Assembly (NCBI GenBank): GCA_023105745.1
Contig: JALGQZ010000002.1
Coordinates: forward strand, 74,255,285 to 74,319,284
Direction of reading: 5' to 3'
Origin: Austropuccinia psidii
Lineage: Eukaryota; Basidiomycota; Pucciniomycetes; Pucciniales; Sphaerophragmiaceae
DNA length: 64,000 nt
Shown here: in pieces, positions 47,184 through 59,537 of the stretch
Layout of the letters: the number at the start of each line of letters is the position of its first letter
How positions within the stretch are numbered: position 1 is the stretch's first letter
Translations under genes and position numbers: made by a program
The notes under the pieces: generated by a model
The model's database searches: none
Told to the model about the DNA's origin: nothing
Seen by the model: only the letters and a program-made list of their open reading frames with translations

Positions 47184-48683
47184 TGTCAGCCTGTGACTCA
47201 AAACAGAGCACTAGCATGACATCCAACATACCATAAATAATGGTATGACAAGTATTGAACAAACATAGTCAATACAGGTAATAATTAAGATAAAACAATC
47301 CTCTTACATTAAACACCAACCTTATCCAAACAGAATAAGGAAACCTAGAGGAGAATAAACAAGTCAAAACCCTTATTTTCACCTCTCATCTAACTTATGC
47401 ATATTTAAGTTATCCTATACCAAAATGGTATTTTTCTTAAAGCTCACATAGAGAGCTACACAATGATATCATCCATGTTGTTGTAACACCACTACAACTG
47501 GAGATACCATATAACCTCATTTTCAAAACCAAGTCCCCCTGAAAGTCAAAGAGGGCTTGTACAAAACTGTACAAAAGTATAACCAAATTAAAGATCTCAA
47601 CAAGAGCTTTAATTTGAGACACCTTAGACCTCTGTATCTCTTAAATTGACTGAGGGATCTTGGTTCAAAGGTTTAATAACCAAAATACAGACATTCTGAA
47701 AATAAGAAAATAAACAAACCCCTGTATCTTTGGCATACAATCATACAACTGTACAGTGTTACATACCAAACTGTAGGGCTAATCAAGCCCTACAAAACTG
47801 TATCATCAGAATACAGATATCTTCCAAATTGAAGAAGATATCTGGTATGGAAGTTTTTGAAGCCTCATACTGATGTACAAAAATACATCCAAAAACTTAA
47901 AACCCTTATAACTTTTGCTATATTGAAGAAGGGTAAACATGAAGCATACCAAATTGAAGAGCTCATTAAGCCCTTCAACTCTGTGCTCTTAGTTTTTTGA
48001 TATCTCAAAAACTGACCAAGATATCTTGGTTGGAAGAATTTTGGCCAATACTGGCCTGTACCAAAGCTGTACCAACCAGTACAGTCTTAATACTCAAAAT
48101 AATGGTTGTTTAAAGCTTAAACCCGCCCAGAATGACTAGTATTGGTCATACAAACACCAGAACAACGTCATCCAAGTGCTGACGTGGCAGGTGAAAAGTT
48201 TTTTCATCCTGTATTGATCCAGAATGATCATTTGTGGTTCCAAAACCACAATTCTGCCTCTACTGACGTCAGAATTGAGGATCCAGAACCACAGACTGAC
48301 CAATGGAGTGAAAATTTTCACTCTTCTGACGTGTGAAGAGTAAATAACTCTTGACAGTCTTGAAAGATAAAAAAGGAAGGGTTTTTGCCTTCAAAAATCC
48401 TCATCTTATCTTTTTATTATATATTCTTACGTGACAAGACTGTTATCCATCAGTAGTGTCCTTAGAATACTTAAAGATATAATTAAATATAATTATTGTA
48501 GTGTCTCTTTACAGTCAAAGATATTAGAACATTGCAACCCAGGTCCTCAATAGACTCATCACCACTGTTACCACGTAGCAGTAGGACCTGAAGAATTATT
48601 TTATTACTTATTTTGACATGTCACAGTCATAGTACTAGCTTGTATTTACTGTTTTTAAGCTTCTACATAGACTCACCCTGACA
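47184..48683 (+). repeat. Family C 3' LTR (1500 bp)
   Basis: The ends are TGTCAGCC and CCTGACA, followed by the duplication TACAC. It keeps the 27 bp lost from the 5' copy, and has ACG at 48430 where the 5' copy has ATG. Confidence 0.95.
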
Positions 48684-49417
48684 TACACAGTGTACAAAGA
48701 CAAGGACTGGGAAATGTTGCCCCAAATACACCAAGGAGTGATGAACTCCTGGAACATCCTGAAAAAGTTCCTCAAAGAGGAGGAAATAGTGAGATACTCC
48801 AATGGATGGAATCCACTATCATCCAAACCTCAAATCAAAAAGATCACGGACTACCATGCCACAAAGAAGGAGGCAACCAAGGAAGAGGCCCCAGTAGCTT
48901 CTACCAGAAAGCCTCAAGCCAACCCACTTCCCCAAGAAGGGAAGAAGAAAAAGAAAAAGAAATGGAGAAAACCATATTCCCCAAGCTACAGGATTCCAAA
49001 AATCCAAAAGGATGCCATGGACAATGTAATCAACATGGCCAGAACCTTGATGGAATTCAAGGACAAAGAAGAACAAAGAATGAGAAAACCTCCTTTCCCA
49101 AAGAAATAACCTTGTCCAAAGATGTTGTAAATACTTTAACAGAAATTAAAAAAAGTATATTACCTCTAAAAGAAATTAAATACAGTTTATTATAACTACA
49201 AGAAATAAACAATAACTTATCTTCTTGAACAAAAATTGTTGTACAAAATATTAAAGAAATTGACAACATTAAGTTTATTGTTGAAAATAATAAACCAAAG
49301 ATCTTAATTGATAACACTCAAAAATTAATACAAGGACGACAGGAATTGTATAAATACATACAAGATATCAAAGATAAAACTTTGACAATCAATTATGACG
49401 TGAGTATTGACAATCTT

Positions 49418-50854
49418 TGTCAGCCTGTGACTCAAAACCAGAGCACAAGCATGACAACCAAAATACCATAAACCAATGGTATAGCCAAGATACCACCAAA
49501 GCATGGAACTGAGCCAAATCAGCTCAAAAGGTATCAAAAGAAGGATGAAACTCACCTCTTTCTGAAAACATAAGTTGCATCACCATAGGACAAGAAATAA
49601 CAAAGTTATTCCTGCTCAATGTTATTGCTGAGCATAAACCTTAATTTTCACCTCTCATCTAAAATCTAGAAGGAGAGGCTTAACCCCATCAAATGGGTAT
49701 TCAAAATGAGGCTCTTAGTCAGGGCTATCAAATGGTACCAACCAAACTGAGCTAGCACCCGTATTATGTGAGTTATGGGCAAATTCAGGCCAAATAAGGG
49801 TGAACAAAACATTCACCTCTGATCTAACTTCTCCAGTTTTAGTGTGGGATACTTGAAGTGGGGTCTTTTTGGAAAGAGTAAAATCAGGGCTATATGATGG
49901 TGCCATCCACCTCCTCATATCTCACCTATAACAGAAGTTATGAGGCAAACAAGCTCAAAACAGCTTTTTGCCCAAACCACGCCTACTTACAAAAACCTTG
50001 TACATGGGATACCTTTGTCATATTTAAAGATAACCATACCAAATTGGGTATCATTGTGTAGAGCTCATACAGCGCTATTCAATGAGCCAACGTTGAGCAT
50101 GATATCTCAAAAAATGACAGATGTATGGCGATTTGAAGGTTATAATCCCACAATATGACCAATACAACTGTATTATGACAGGATACAGTTGTACTCTGAT
50201 TATGAGGTGTCAAACAGACAAAGAAGTATGTTAATACTTCAATACCTCATAGGTCAGTCAATACTGGGGTCCCATACAGTTGCTGTACAGCATTCTACGC
50301 GTCATACACGTCAGAATCAGGCTGTGAGGTCCCCAGATGAGAATTTTCACCCTGTATTGGTGAAAACTGCCCAGATGTGGTTTCAAAACCACATCTGAGC
50401 CCAGTACAGGACATACAGGCTGTTTGCAAACCACAAGTCAGTCCTAGAGAGTGAAAAATCTTCACTTCCTTTACGTGGAAAGGTCTAGCACCCTTTCCAC
50501 CCCATTTCAGGATAAAAAGGAGGCTTTTCACAGCCAGAATTGTCTCCTCATCCTGCTCTTGAATACCCTACGTAGTAAACTGTCAAAAACAGTTTTACTC
50601 TTGGGTAATAATCAGGTATACTCTTAATTTAAAGTATTGTAGTCTTTATTATTGTAACCCAACAGGTAAAGCTGCACCCAGGGCTTTCAACAGCGCTCAC
50701 CACCACTATATTCCTTATAGTAAAGCCCTCTTATTATTAAATTAAAACATCTTTAACCCTTATAAAAGTATTTTAAACTATTTTCTATGTGTCACAGTCA
50801 TAGTTTTAGTTGTAAATAGCCTTATTACGACTTCAACATAGACTCAGCCTGACA
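49418..50854 (+). repeat. Family D 5' LTR (1437 bp)
   Basis: It starts TGTCAGCCTGTGACTC, as in C, and ends CCTGACA. The core promoter GATAAAAAGGAGGCTTTT lies at 50511. After it the only ATG is at 50787, in CTATGTGTCAC, where C has GACGTGTCAC and the solo D copy has TCGTGTCAC. The U3 contains ACGCGTCA and CACGTCAG. Confidence 0.93.
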
Positions 50855-50857
50855 TTT

Positions 50858-51425
50858 TGGGGGCCTGGCCATGTTTTAAAAACCTTTTTGGACTTATTAC
50901 AAGTAAGTTTTTCTCTTTTTTATCATTTTATTGACACTTGTTTTATCTTTTTAGGCGTCATTCTCTCTAAAAAATATATATTTTCATATATTTTTATTTA
51001 TTTTTTAAAAAAAAATACTGGCTAATAACCAAAAGACCAGTATTTTTGGCGTGTTTTGTATATAAAAACACTCTTAAGCCACTAATACAGTCTCAATTCT
51101 TAATTGAATCAAGACAGCTCAAACTGATAAACCAACAGTTGCGGCGTGTTTGGGCACATTGTTAACTCAATTGCCCTGTAATACACCATCTTTGACAGAT
51201 TATACTTGCTAATTACAAGGATTCTGTAAGATATTGGTATACAAACAGTATACCACATATCAGTAAGCTGTATTTTTGACGTGGAATTTCTAAGTCAATT
51301 ACACTTTCATAATACAAGGGCATATTGTAATAATATACAAGCCCAGAGGCCATTCTTAGACGTGCAAAACAAGCCTTTCAAGAAGTCTTAACTGACATAA
51401 GCCCTCTTTTTCCTGTTTGATTCAG
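50858..51425 (+). other. Family D primer-binding site and leader with predicted intron
   Basis: TGGGGGCCTGGCCATG (50858-50873) is the primer site with one change from B and C. The predicted intron is 50903-51425 (523 nt), with donor TTACAA plus GTAAGT and acceptor TTTGATTCAG. Joining A(50902) to TG(51426-51427) gives ACAATGG. From 50874 to 51773 there is no ATG. An 11-bp inverted repeat (AAAAATACTGG/CCAGTATTTTT, 51011-51047) and a smaller one (GGTATAC/GTATACC, about 51236-51254) lie inside the intron. Confidence 0.72.
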
Positions 51426-52494
51426 TGGAAGAAAATTTCATACCACTTGAGACCCAGTCACAGGCCAACACACCAGTGACACCCTCATAACCAGAGGGCA
51501 GCAAGGGCAAAGGAAAAAGACTTAGTGAAGGGCTCATTACCGCCAAAAAGTGGACACCAATAGCAACTCAGAGGAGTAGAAAACCACAAAACTCTGCTTC
51601 AATACAAGGTAAACCAACCTTAACCACTTGTACAGGGAAGATTAAAATTATTAACCCAGTTTTAACCTCCAAAGGCAAACTGCCCAAATCAGCAGATAAC
51701 AAATTTGTACAAGGCACAGTCAAAGGTAAATACCCTAAGAACATAAAGTTTTTGACTGCTTGCAAACACTGATATGTCCCCTGCATACCTCAGAGACCTT
51801 GGCTTCCAAAGGAACCAACCAGAGGACAGAGAAGGCTTCTCCAGAACCAGAAGACCTGGAAGAAGACACCTTGGACGCAGTGGCGGATGGCAAAACAATG
51901 AGGGAGATAATATCAACCTTGCCATTCACACTCAAATTCAACAGGAACCTCAAACCAGAGGACTGTAAGGATATGGATCAAGTTCTTCAGCTCCACCAAC
52001 TCCTCAAAGACTTATTTCAATGGACCATGGAAAAGAAGAGGTTCAACCTGGCAAGTCACTGGGCAGAACTTGGATCAAGTTTCCAGAAGATCTGTCTCAA
52101 AGAGATAGACTTCAAAGACCTGATGGTAATCACCAAAGGTTGGAATCCTACCAGGCAGTTCAGACTCCTGGAGGCAAGGGCACAGAGGATAAGGGAGAAC
52201 CAAGCCACTATCCAAGCTATAGAAGAACAGTTAACCCAGACAGGGCCTAGTCAGATTCCTTCAGGCTCACAAGGAGCAGGCCAAATCAGCTCTCCAGTGG
52301 CTTCACACCATTTAGAAACCAGCAGATCAGTGGCCAAGAGTCACCATTCTTCACAATTCCAGGAAGTTTCCAGGAGAAGACAAGGAAACAAGGGCAAGAA
52401 CAAAGCCTCCTTCAACCAGAGAAGGAAAGAGTCAGACCCCATGATCCAGAAGCTGTTAGATTTGGTAAAAGAAGTACACAAGAACCAGAAGTAA
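51426..52494 (+). pseudogene. Family D accessory gene, spliced, with one stop in exon 1
   Basis: Exon 1 is A(50902)+51426-51725 ([13 protein letters not shown], matching [13 protein letters not shown] of C). Intron 1 (51726-51793, 68 nt, GTAAAT..CTCAG) contains the Gag ATG at 51774. Exon 2 is 51794-52494 and stays open to its natural stop. TAA at 51488-51490, where C has GAA, breaks exon 1. Exon 2 repeats the C landmarks: VLQLHQLLKDLFQW, KICLKEID, GWNPTRQFRLLEARAQRIRENQ and DPMIQKLLDLVKEVH. Over the same DNA the Gag frame carries a stop at 51966, so the +1 frame is the better preserved of the two. Confidence 0.72.
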
Positions 52495-53073
52495 TTGTAA
52501 ACCACTCTAGAATCAGTAGTCCTAGTAATAGAAACATTACCCCCACTCAGACTGAAAATAACATTGTCACATCTGCGAGTAACATCAACAGTGATACACT
52601 GTGGTTACAAATGTCCCAATATGCTGAACAATCTGCAAAGCAGTTTGCAGAAATTAAAGCTGGCCAAGAGAGGATGAGACAAACTCAAGCCTCCTTGGAA
52701 CAGATAGTTAAAAATCTTCAAGAAGGATATGCTCAACTGAGAAAAGCCTCTGAAGAAACCAAAAAAAGACTGAATATAGTCTTTGAAGAACAACACCACA
52801 GCACAAGGGACAGGGAGTGTCTGGATCAAGACATTAACAAGTTTAATGCCTACCATAGCTTGAAGCCCCAACCACAAGGCCAAGTTATGGATATTCCATA
52901 TCAACCAGATGACATCAAGCCAGATGCCATGTTGATGAATAAGGCAAGATACCCATCACAATACCAGGATGGAGATGGCATGTCTTATTCAGAGAAGGAA
53001 GCCTTGAAACAGCTTCCTGAGGCCTCAAATTGGCCCAAATTCTCTGGATCAGGAGAATATGATCATATGGAAC
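51774..53073 (+). pseudogene. Family D Gag, N-terminal part
   Basis: The frame starts MSPAYLRDLGFQRNQPED at 51774 ([19 protein letters not shown]) and stops at 51966-51968. The same frame is then open from 52020 and again from 52611. It has a coiled coil (SAKQFAEIKAGQERMRQ.., EETKKRLNIVFEEQHH) and the start of the capsid domain (NWPKFSGSGEYDHMEL), where the solo B LTR enters. Confidence 0.82.
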
Positions 53074-54991
53074 TGTGAGCCTTGAGGTATATTTTAGATA
53101 CCCAAATAGGCCACAATTATCTTAAAAATTAATTTTGAATTATGCATAACTCATAAGTCATGCATATATCAAAAATTCATCATTTTTGATTTCAGAAAAG
53201 ATGAATAACTTTTTATTGAGTAAGTAAATCCATGGATTTAAGGCCAGATTTGGATTCTACACAAAAATTCACCTAGGGTAGCTCCATAGAGTGAATAAGC
53301 TCAAATTAACTCTTTGAGGTGGTAAAATGGAAAATACTTCAATACCACATCATCAATACCACATAAAAGATCCGTGAAAAGTTTTGTTTTTCTTAAATTC
53401 ACGCCAAAATAATGGGAAAGTGAGAAATCCCATGTTACATATACACTAAGAATAGTGTTATGCATGTTTTGAGCACTTAATATCATGGTTTTCTTACATG
53501 GACTTTTGGTACACCCATAGTGGATATCTCACTTGAAGCTTAAATTACTATTTTGACGTAAGAAATAGGCAAGGGGACAAAAGACATCAAAGAGAGCCAG
53601 GTTCCCAACTTGTGAGGACTCAGAGGCGTGGATAGCTCAAAAGCTTGGTTCCATGGCTGATCTTGACCCAATTGGTAAACTAAACCTCTTTGGGAACTTG
53701 GTTACCATGTCACAACTACTGTAAATCTTAAGAAAATAGCAAATAACCTGCTATTTTGACGTGCCAAGGAGGTAAAGAGCTACTTAGACTCCTGTAACCA
53801 CGTCAATTCTTAATGACTTTCCATGGATGAACCCCAAAAGAGTAATTAAAACCCTTTTTGGACTTGTATCCATTGATTTACCTCATAGCAACCAGTGAAA
53901 CACTGATATTTGCAATTCTATGTAGAAATGAGGTAAAGAATTCAAAAATTCATTAAAAATACAATTCTTGATGAATCCTTCTGAAACTTTCAGGACCAAT
54001 GAAGAACTGTATTATCTATGATAAAACCAAAAAGAATTACAGTTTTACTAGTAAAATTAAAAGTTTTACTTACAGTCCATTTCTGACCATTCTACGTGAA
54101 ACACTGAATCTTCAAAAATTCACAGTAATTAAAACCTGTGATGAAATTGGCAATCACATTGATAACTTTGAGAAATCAATGATTATTTTGGAATAAGAGA
54201 AGATTTACTGATGTTACTCCTTTTATTCTTAACCATATTGGGGTTGGTAGTCATGTAAAAGCATCAATTAAGTAATTATGATAATCTTACGTGACAACAG
54301 ATGATGCAATCATTAATCCAAAAAGGTTTATTGTTTTCTCACTCACTGGTTTTTCAGTTTGTTCCATGGCACGCCTCTGTGAGCTGTTGTTGACTTAAAA
54401 GAAGCCTCTTCTTGCTGTTTTTTCCAATAATCATCTTATTATCATTTTATATCATTGCTACCAACAAGTAAGTATTAGTTAAACTATTCTTAAGTGTTTT
54501 AAATCTTTCAGAACCAATCATAAAGACGTGAAATCATAGAATCCAACTATATATTGTTGTAATCCTGCTATAAATCATTTTGATCTCTTAAATCCACAAT
54601 TCTACGTCAAATTTCTCTACTTTTATCTATCAATAAGTTCTTTGGAGTATTAGTGAGTAATTTATCTTTAATTCTTAAAGTTTTTCTCTAGTAATAGTTT
54701 TCTTCAAGGATTAGCTTTATAATTATTATTGCAAAAGATAATTATATATTAAAATAATTTATCATTTTAATAAAAGAAGTTTTTATTATTAAATTCTTCT
54801 TGTAATTGATTCGTGTAGACAATTACTTGCTCACTGTTAAAATCACTAGTAGTGCTTAACACATGAAAGAAATAATTTTTAATTATTTAATTGTGGTTAT
54901 AATAATATTTTATTATTATATTTCATAAGAACAGACATAGTACTGTTGATTAATAGTAATATTATCATCAGTTTCATAGTCACATCTTACA
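53074..54991 (+). repeat. Solo family B LTR (1918 bp) in family D gag
   Basis: The ends are TGTGAGCC and ATCTTACA, with duplication GGAAC (53069-53073 and 54992-54996). It is clearly more diverged from the B element's LTRs than those are from each other. It keeps the donor ACAA/GTAAGT near 54470. Removing it joins YDHMEL to IHYIDGLFIDVPRI as in other copies. Confidence 0.95.
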
Positions 54992-54996
54992 GGAAC

Positions 54997-57900
54997 TCAT
55001 ACATTATATTGATGGACTCTTCATTGATGTACCAAGAATACCAGACTACTTGATCACTGCTATATTGAATGCTGCATTTAAAGGTCATGCTAGTATATGG
55101 TACACAGAAATGAAAGAAATCCATGGCAGAAGAAACTGGCCATGGTGGAAGAGTCAAATCATCTAAAAGTACAGTAATGGAACTTGAATATGGCAAAAGA
55201 CCATGTCATTTGAAAATGACAAATACTCTGTGGACAAAGATCCATATGAGTGGTGTCTTAGACAGTCTAAAAGACTTAAAGCCATTGATCCTCAGATGAA
55301 CATCCAAATGAGGAATCACAAACTTCTGAAACAATTGCCAGGAGAGCTAGAGCATGAAGTAAAATTCAGATGCAACCAAAATTGCACTCTAGATGAAATT
55401 GCCAACACCTTACAAGACATAAGGAGAAGGACTAATATAGGGAAATTCACCCCATATAAGAGCAGTATTTTCAAAGAGAAACAACCTGTCAGGGTAGAGT
55501 TTAAAGACAAACCCAAAGAAAGGGTGGCAGAAGTGCCAAAGAAGAGGAATTCTTGTCACAATTGTGGTTCAACAGACCACTATGCCAACAACTGTCCAAA
55601 GGCAAAGAAAAAAGTCTATGCCATAGAGAAAGTCCCTGAGGAAGAACCTCCAACAGAGGATTCTGAATCAGACTCTATGGGTGATGCCACCAGAGAACCA
55701 TCTGATGATGATCAAGACCCAAGAGAGGAATTTCTAGTGGAATACCAAGAGGAAACCCCACTAGAAATCCAGGACATACAGTTGGAAGCAGGCATGCCAC
55801 AGGACACTGCTGACAAGAACTTGTGCAAACACACACAAGATGCACAAACATTCCTGGTTACACCAACCAAAGGAATGGCATATATACATGGGGCAGCCAC
55901 AAAGATGACTGTTTGTATTGACAATGCTCAGCACCCACTGATCATTGATAGTGGAGCACACTGCTCCATATTGGCCAGAAACTATGTGGATACCCACTTC
56001 CCAAACTGGGAAAAACAGCTCTTGCCCACTAAGGCAAAGAACTTTAAAAGTGCATCAGGGAAGATGACTTCCATTGGAACAATTATCAAAGAGATAATTA
56101 TATCACATAGGAAGGGTAATATAAGCCTCAACCCAGAGTTTGTAGTGCTTGATGATGCCCACATCGAAGGGTTTTTACTGGGAACAGATTACCAGAGGAT
56201 GTATGGCATAGACATTTACAACAGTAAAAATAGGCACATCACCATTGGTACTAACAAGGAAAGGAAATTTTCACTTGATATATACCAGATATCTTCTCAA
56301 GACCCACTAGAAGAACTTCTGAAGGAATTCAGAGAGGGAATGTTTAGCACTACCCTCACCAGTAAACAAAAACTAGGTTTACTGAAGATGCTGAGAAAGA
56401 ACAGACCAGCATTTGCCATTGGTGAAGAACCATTAGGCAAGATCAAAGGCCATGATATAGAGCTATATCTGGATGTGGAAAGGCCTTATCCAACCATGCT
56501 TAGGAGACCTCCTTATCCAGCAAGCCTGGAAACCAGGAAAGAAATTGAGAAACATATCAATGAAATCCTGGATATGGATGTCATCAGGAAGATTGGACAT
56601 AATGAAGCAGTGGAAATCACCACCCCTGTCCTAATCACCTTGCATGATGGCAAGTCTAGACTGTGTGGAGATTTCAGAGCTCTGAATAACTACACAAAAG
56701 CAGACAGGTACCCTATACCCAGGATACCTCATGCCTTGGATAAACTGGCTAAAGCCAAATACATAACCAAAATGGATTGTATGAAAGGTTTCCACCAGAA
56801 TGGAGTTAAACCAAACTCCATGAAATTACTCAGAATGATATGCCATATGGGCATATATGAGTATACCAGAATGCCATTTGGCATCAAGAATGCACCAGCA
56901 CATTTCCAAAGGATGATGGACACAATATTTCAAGATGAAATATTGGAAGGCTGGATGGTAGTATATATTGATGATATGATTCTATACTCAGAGACATGGG
57001 AGGACCATGTGCAATACATAAACAGAGTACTAAGTAAATTCACACCCATAAATCTCAAAATTTCACTTAAAAAATGCAATTTTGGCAAACAAGAGTTACT
57101 GGCTCTAGGACGTAAAGTCTCAGGTCTTAGTCTGGCGATTGACAAGAACAAAGTAGCAGCAGTACTGCAAAAGCCAGTACCAAAAAGCATCAAAGAGATG
57201 CAATCCTTTATTGGGTTTGCTAGCTACTATAGAAACCACATCAAAAACTTTGCACACATAACTAGTAGTTTATACAAGTTATGTTCAAAAGATGTAGTTT
57301 TTGAAATAACCAAGGAAAGGAGGGATGCATATGAGAGGATCAAATATGAACTCACTAATGCACCTGTGCTCATCTTACCTGACTTTGAACTACCATTCAA
57401 GTTATATATAGATGCATCATGCAGTCAAGGCCTAGGAGCAGCCCTTCACCAAAGACAAATTGTGGATTGTGAACCAAGAGAAGGAGTGATTTGCTACATC
57501 TCAAGGCAGCTGAAAGATTCGGAAGCCAGGTATGGGGCCACCCAGACTGAATGTCTATGTCTAGTCCGGGCTCTAGAAAAACTCCATTATTATCTGGAGG
57601 GTGCAGTCTTTGAAGTCTACACAGACTGCACAGCCTTGAAGTCTTTACTGAACATGAAGACTACAAACAGACACATGCTGAGATGGCAAATAGCCATTCA
57701 GGAGTATAGAGGGAACATGACCATAATATAAAATGAAGGTAAAAGTCATACCAATGCAGATGGCCACTGGAAAATGTCAAAAACAATCCAGCTTATGACC
57801 CTGAAGTTGCAGCCAAGATTCCTATCCATTTCATGGAAGTAGATAGGAAGAAGAACTTCAGAATTTCTGAATGGGCACCAGAAAGTGGCACCCTTGACAG

Positions 57901-59520
57901 TGGGAACACTGATTCAGAAGGAACAGAAACTCCCATACTGGGAATAAGTTCCTCAGAACTACACAATGAATTTTTCAGTGCAGTACTGAAGTCTTATGCC
58001 AAGCACAAACAGTGTGGCATATTACTACAACTCCGTCAACAAAAGTACAGGAGTCCAGAACTGGAATCCCAGCTGGAGAAACCCTGGTTTAGGGCCTATA
58101 AGAACAACAGGTTTTTCCTTATAGATGGCCTGCTATACCACAGAGAAAAACACACAAGTGCACTCACAGTGGTAGACAGGGACCATATCTCCCTGATCCT
58201 GCAGGAATGCCATGACTGCCCCTATATGGGACACATGAGTGAAGACACGACCAAGGAGAGGGTAGCAAGCACAGCTTGGTGGCCCAAGTGGGAACAAGAG
58301 TTGAGTGAATACATCAACACTTGTGAGAGATGCCAGTAGGAAAATAGGAAACATGGGAAGAAGTATGGGCTACTTCAACATGTAGAAGAACCCAAGCACC
58401 CATGGGAAACCATCAACATGGACTGGGTTACAGGACTTGTCCCAGGACGCAAAGAAAACTACAATGCCTGTTTGATCATAGTTGATAGGTTCAGAAAGAG
58501 TATGAGGTGTCTACCATGCCATAAAGAGGACACAGCAATGGATACTGCCCTGTTATTTTGGAATAACATCATATCCACCTGTGGAGTCCCTAGGATCATC
58601 ATTAGTGATAGGGACCCAAAACTCACATCTGAATTTTGGACCAACTTATATGACATGTTTGGTACCAAGCTTGCTTTTTCCACAGCTTACCATCCACAAA
58701 CAGATGGCCTAGCTGAGAGGATGATCCAAACAATGGAGGACATCCTCAGGAAATTCTGTGCCTATGGCATGGAATACAAGGACTATGAAGGATACACCCA
58801 TGATTGGGTTACCCTCTTACCAGCGGTCCAACTGGCTTATAATACAAGCCAGCACTCCACCACAGGGAAAGCACCTGCACTGGTAGAGAAAGGGTGTACT
58901 CGCCTGTTGCCTGTGGATCACTTAAAGAAGAATCGTCTAACCATCCACCCCACAGCCAAAAACTTCCATGATATGTGGAAGAGGGCCTGTGACACAGCTG
59001 CCAAAGGCATAGCTGAGGCAAAAGAGTACAATAAGCAGAGGTGGGACAAATCACATATGGAACCTGACTTCAAGGAAGGAGACCAGGTGCTAGTGTCTAC
59101 ACTGAACTTTAATAATCTCAAAGGACCCAAGAAGATGAGGGACTCATTTGTAGGGCCTTTCACTATCATTAAGTTGATAGGAAAGAATACAGTGGAAGTC
59201 AAACTTACAGAGGAATTTTCCAGGAAGCACCCAGTCTTCCCAGTGAGTTTGGTCAAACCATACTTCCAAACAGGAGAGGATAAATTCCCCTCCAGGAGAA
59301 AGAACCCCACACCACCTGATATAGTCAAAGTGGAGGCCTCCCCAGGACCTGTGAGTAAAATCAGACTTAATGGAAAGGATCAAAGACAATACTTAGTCAG
59401 ATTCAAGCACCAGACAGCTGATAAAGACAAATGGTTGGCAGAAGATGCCATACCAGATGGGAACCTTCATCTAAGGAGATTCAGGGTCTTGGGAGGACTG
59501 AACAGTCTCATCAATGATGA
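54997..59520 (+). pseudogene. Family D Gag end and Pol, with several stops
   Basis: It continues from the capsid ([20 protein letters not shown]) through the knuckle [14 protein letters not shown], protease (DSGAHCS), RT with YIDD, RNase H, integrase and chromodomain. The breaks I see are TAA in the capsid at about 55163, TAA after NMTII at 57729, loss of about 13 bp around the NADGLSRW motif near 57765, TAG after CERCQ at 58337, and a one-base loss near 59490 that shifts the C-terminal end. Open blocks are 55203-57731, 57833-58339 and 58418-59510. Integrase also has KLTSEF for KFTSEF. A purine run GAGGGTA precedes the 3' LTR. Confidence 0.9.
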
Positions 59521-59537
59521 GCCTTTTTTAGAGGGTA

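Larger units (their letters stand above)
38622..48683 (+). mobile_element. Family C element, complete and apparently intact (10.1 kb)
   Basis: The LTRs are 38622-40094 and 47184-48683, flanked by the duplication TACAC (38617-38621 and 48684-48688) in the accessory gene/gag of family A. All expected parts are present and open: primer-binding site, ATG-free leader, spliced accessory gene, 1953-aa Gag-Pol and polypurine tract. The LTRs differ by a 27-bp gap plus roughly a dozen substitutions by eye, so it is older than the B element. Confidence 0.96.
38137..49109 (+). pseudogene. Family A accessory gene (copy A2), three exons, split by the C element
   Basis: Predicted exons are 38137-38271, 38360-38491, and 38558-38621 continued at 48689-49109 after the 10-kb C insertion and its TACAC duplication. 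Intron 1 (88 nt, GTGAGT..CCAG) and intron 2 (66 nt, GC donor GCAAGT..ACAG) are both phase 1. With the insertion removed and the A of the start codon added, the frame is open for about 250 codons. Landmarks are EEMCQSSPTP in exon 1, DIYMSQYKQYY across the insertion site, GWNPLSS, a Lys run, and the C-terminal MARTLMEF helix shared with family B. The reading frame outlived the loss of the Gag ATG in this copy. Confidence 0.7.
35012..49417 (+). mobile_element. Family A element, copy A2, hosting C and cut by D
   Basis: This is a plus-strand family A element. It comprises an LTR, a second partial LTR in tandem, primer-binding site, leader, and an accessory gene and gag interrupted at 38622 by a complete C element. 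Gag then continues at 48689 until the D element starts at 49418. Pol and the 3' LTR are not present. The flank left of the D LTR (ATCTT at 49413-49417) is gag sequence that continues unbroken in copy A1, so D inserted into gag. Confidence 0.88.
38349..49417 (+). pseudogene. Family A Gag, N-terminal part (copy A2), split by the C element
   Basis: The Gag frame (TTRRGPQYSIQSDGAG) starts at a TTG (38349) where copy A1 has ATG. It is cut at 38621 by the C LTR and resumes at 48689 (in frame MESTIIQTSNQKDH from 48806) up to a stop at 49195. After this, decayed Lys/Asn-rich gag continues to the D insertion. The capsid domain and everything after it are missing. Confidence 0.78.

Noticed and set aside
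57100..58340. Repeat-induced point mutation (RIP) as the cause of the family D stops
   Set aside because: The stops arise from mixed changes (CAA to TAA, TAT to TAA, AAA to TAG) and small deletions, not from a uniform CA-to-TA pattern, and CpG loss is the dominant bias. Dinucleotide indices would settle it.
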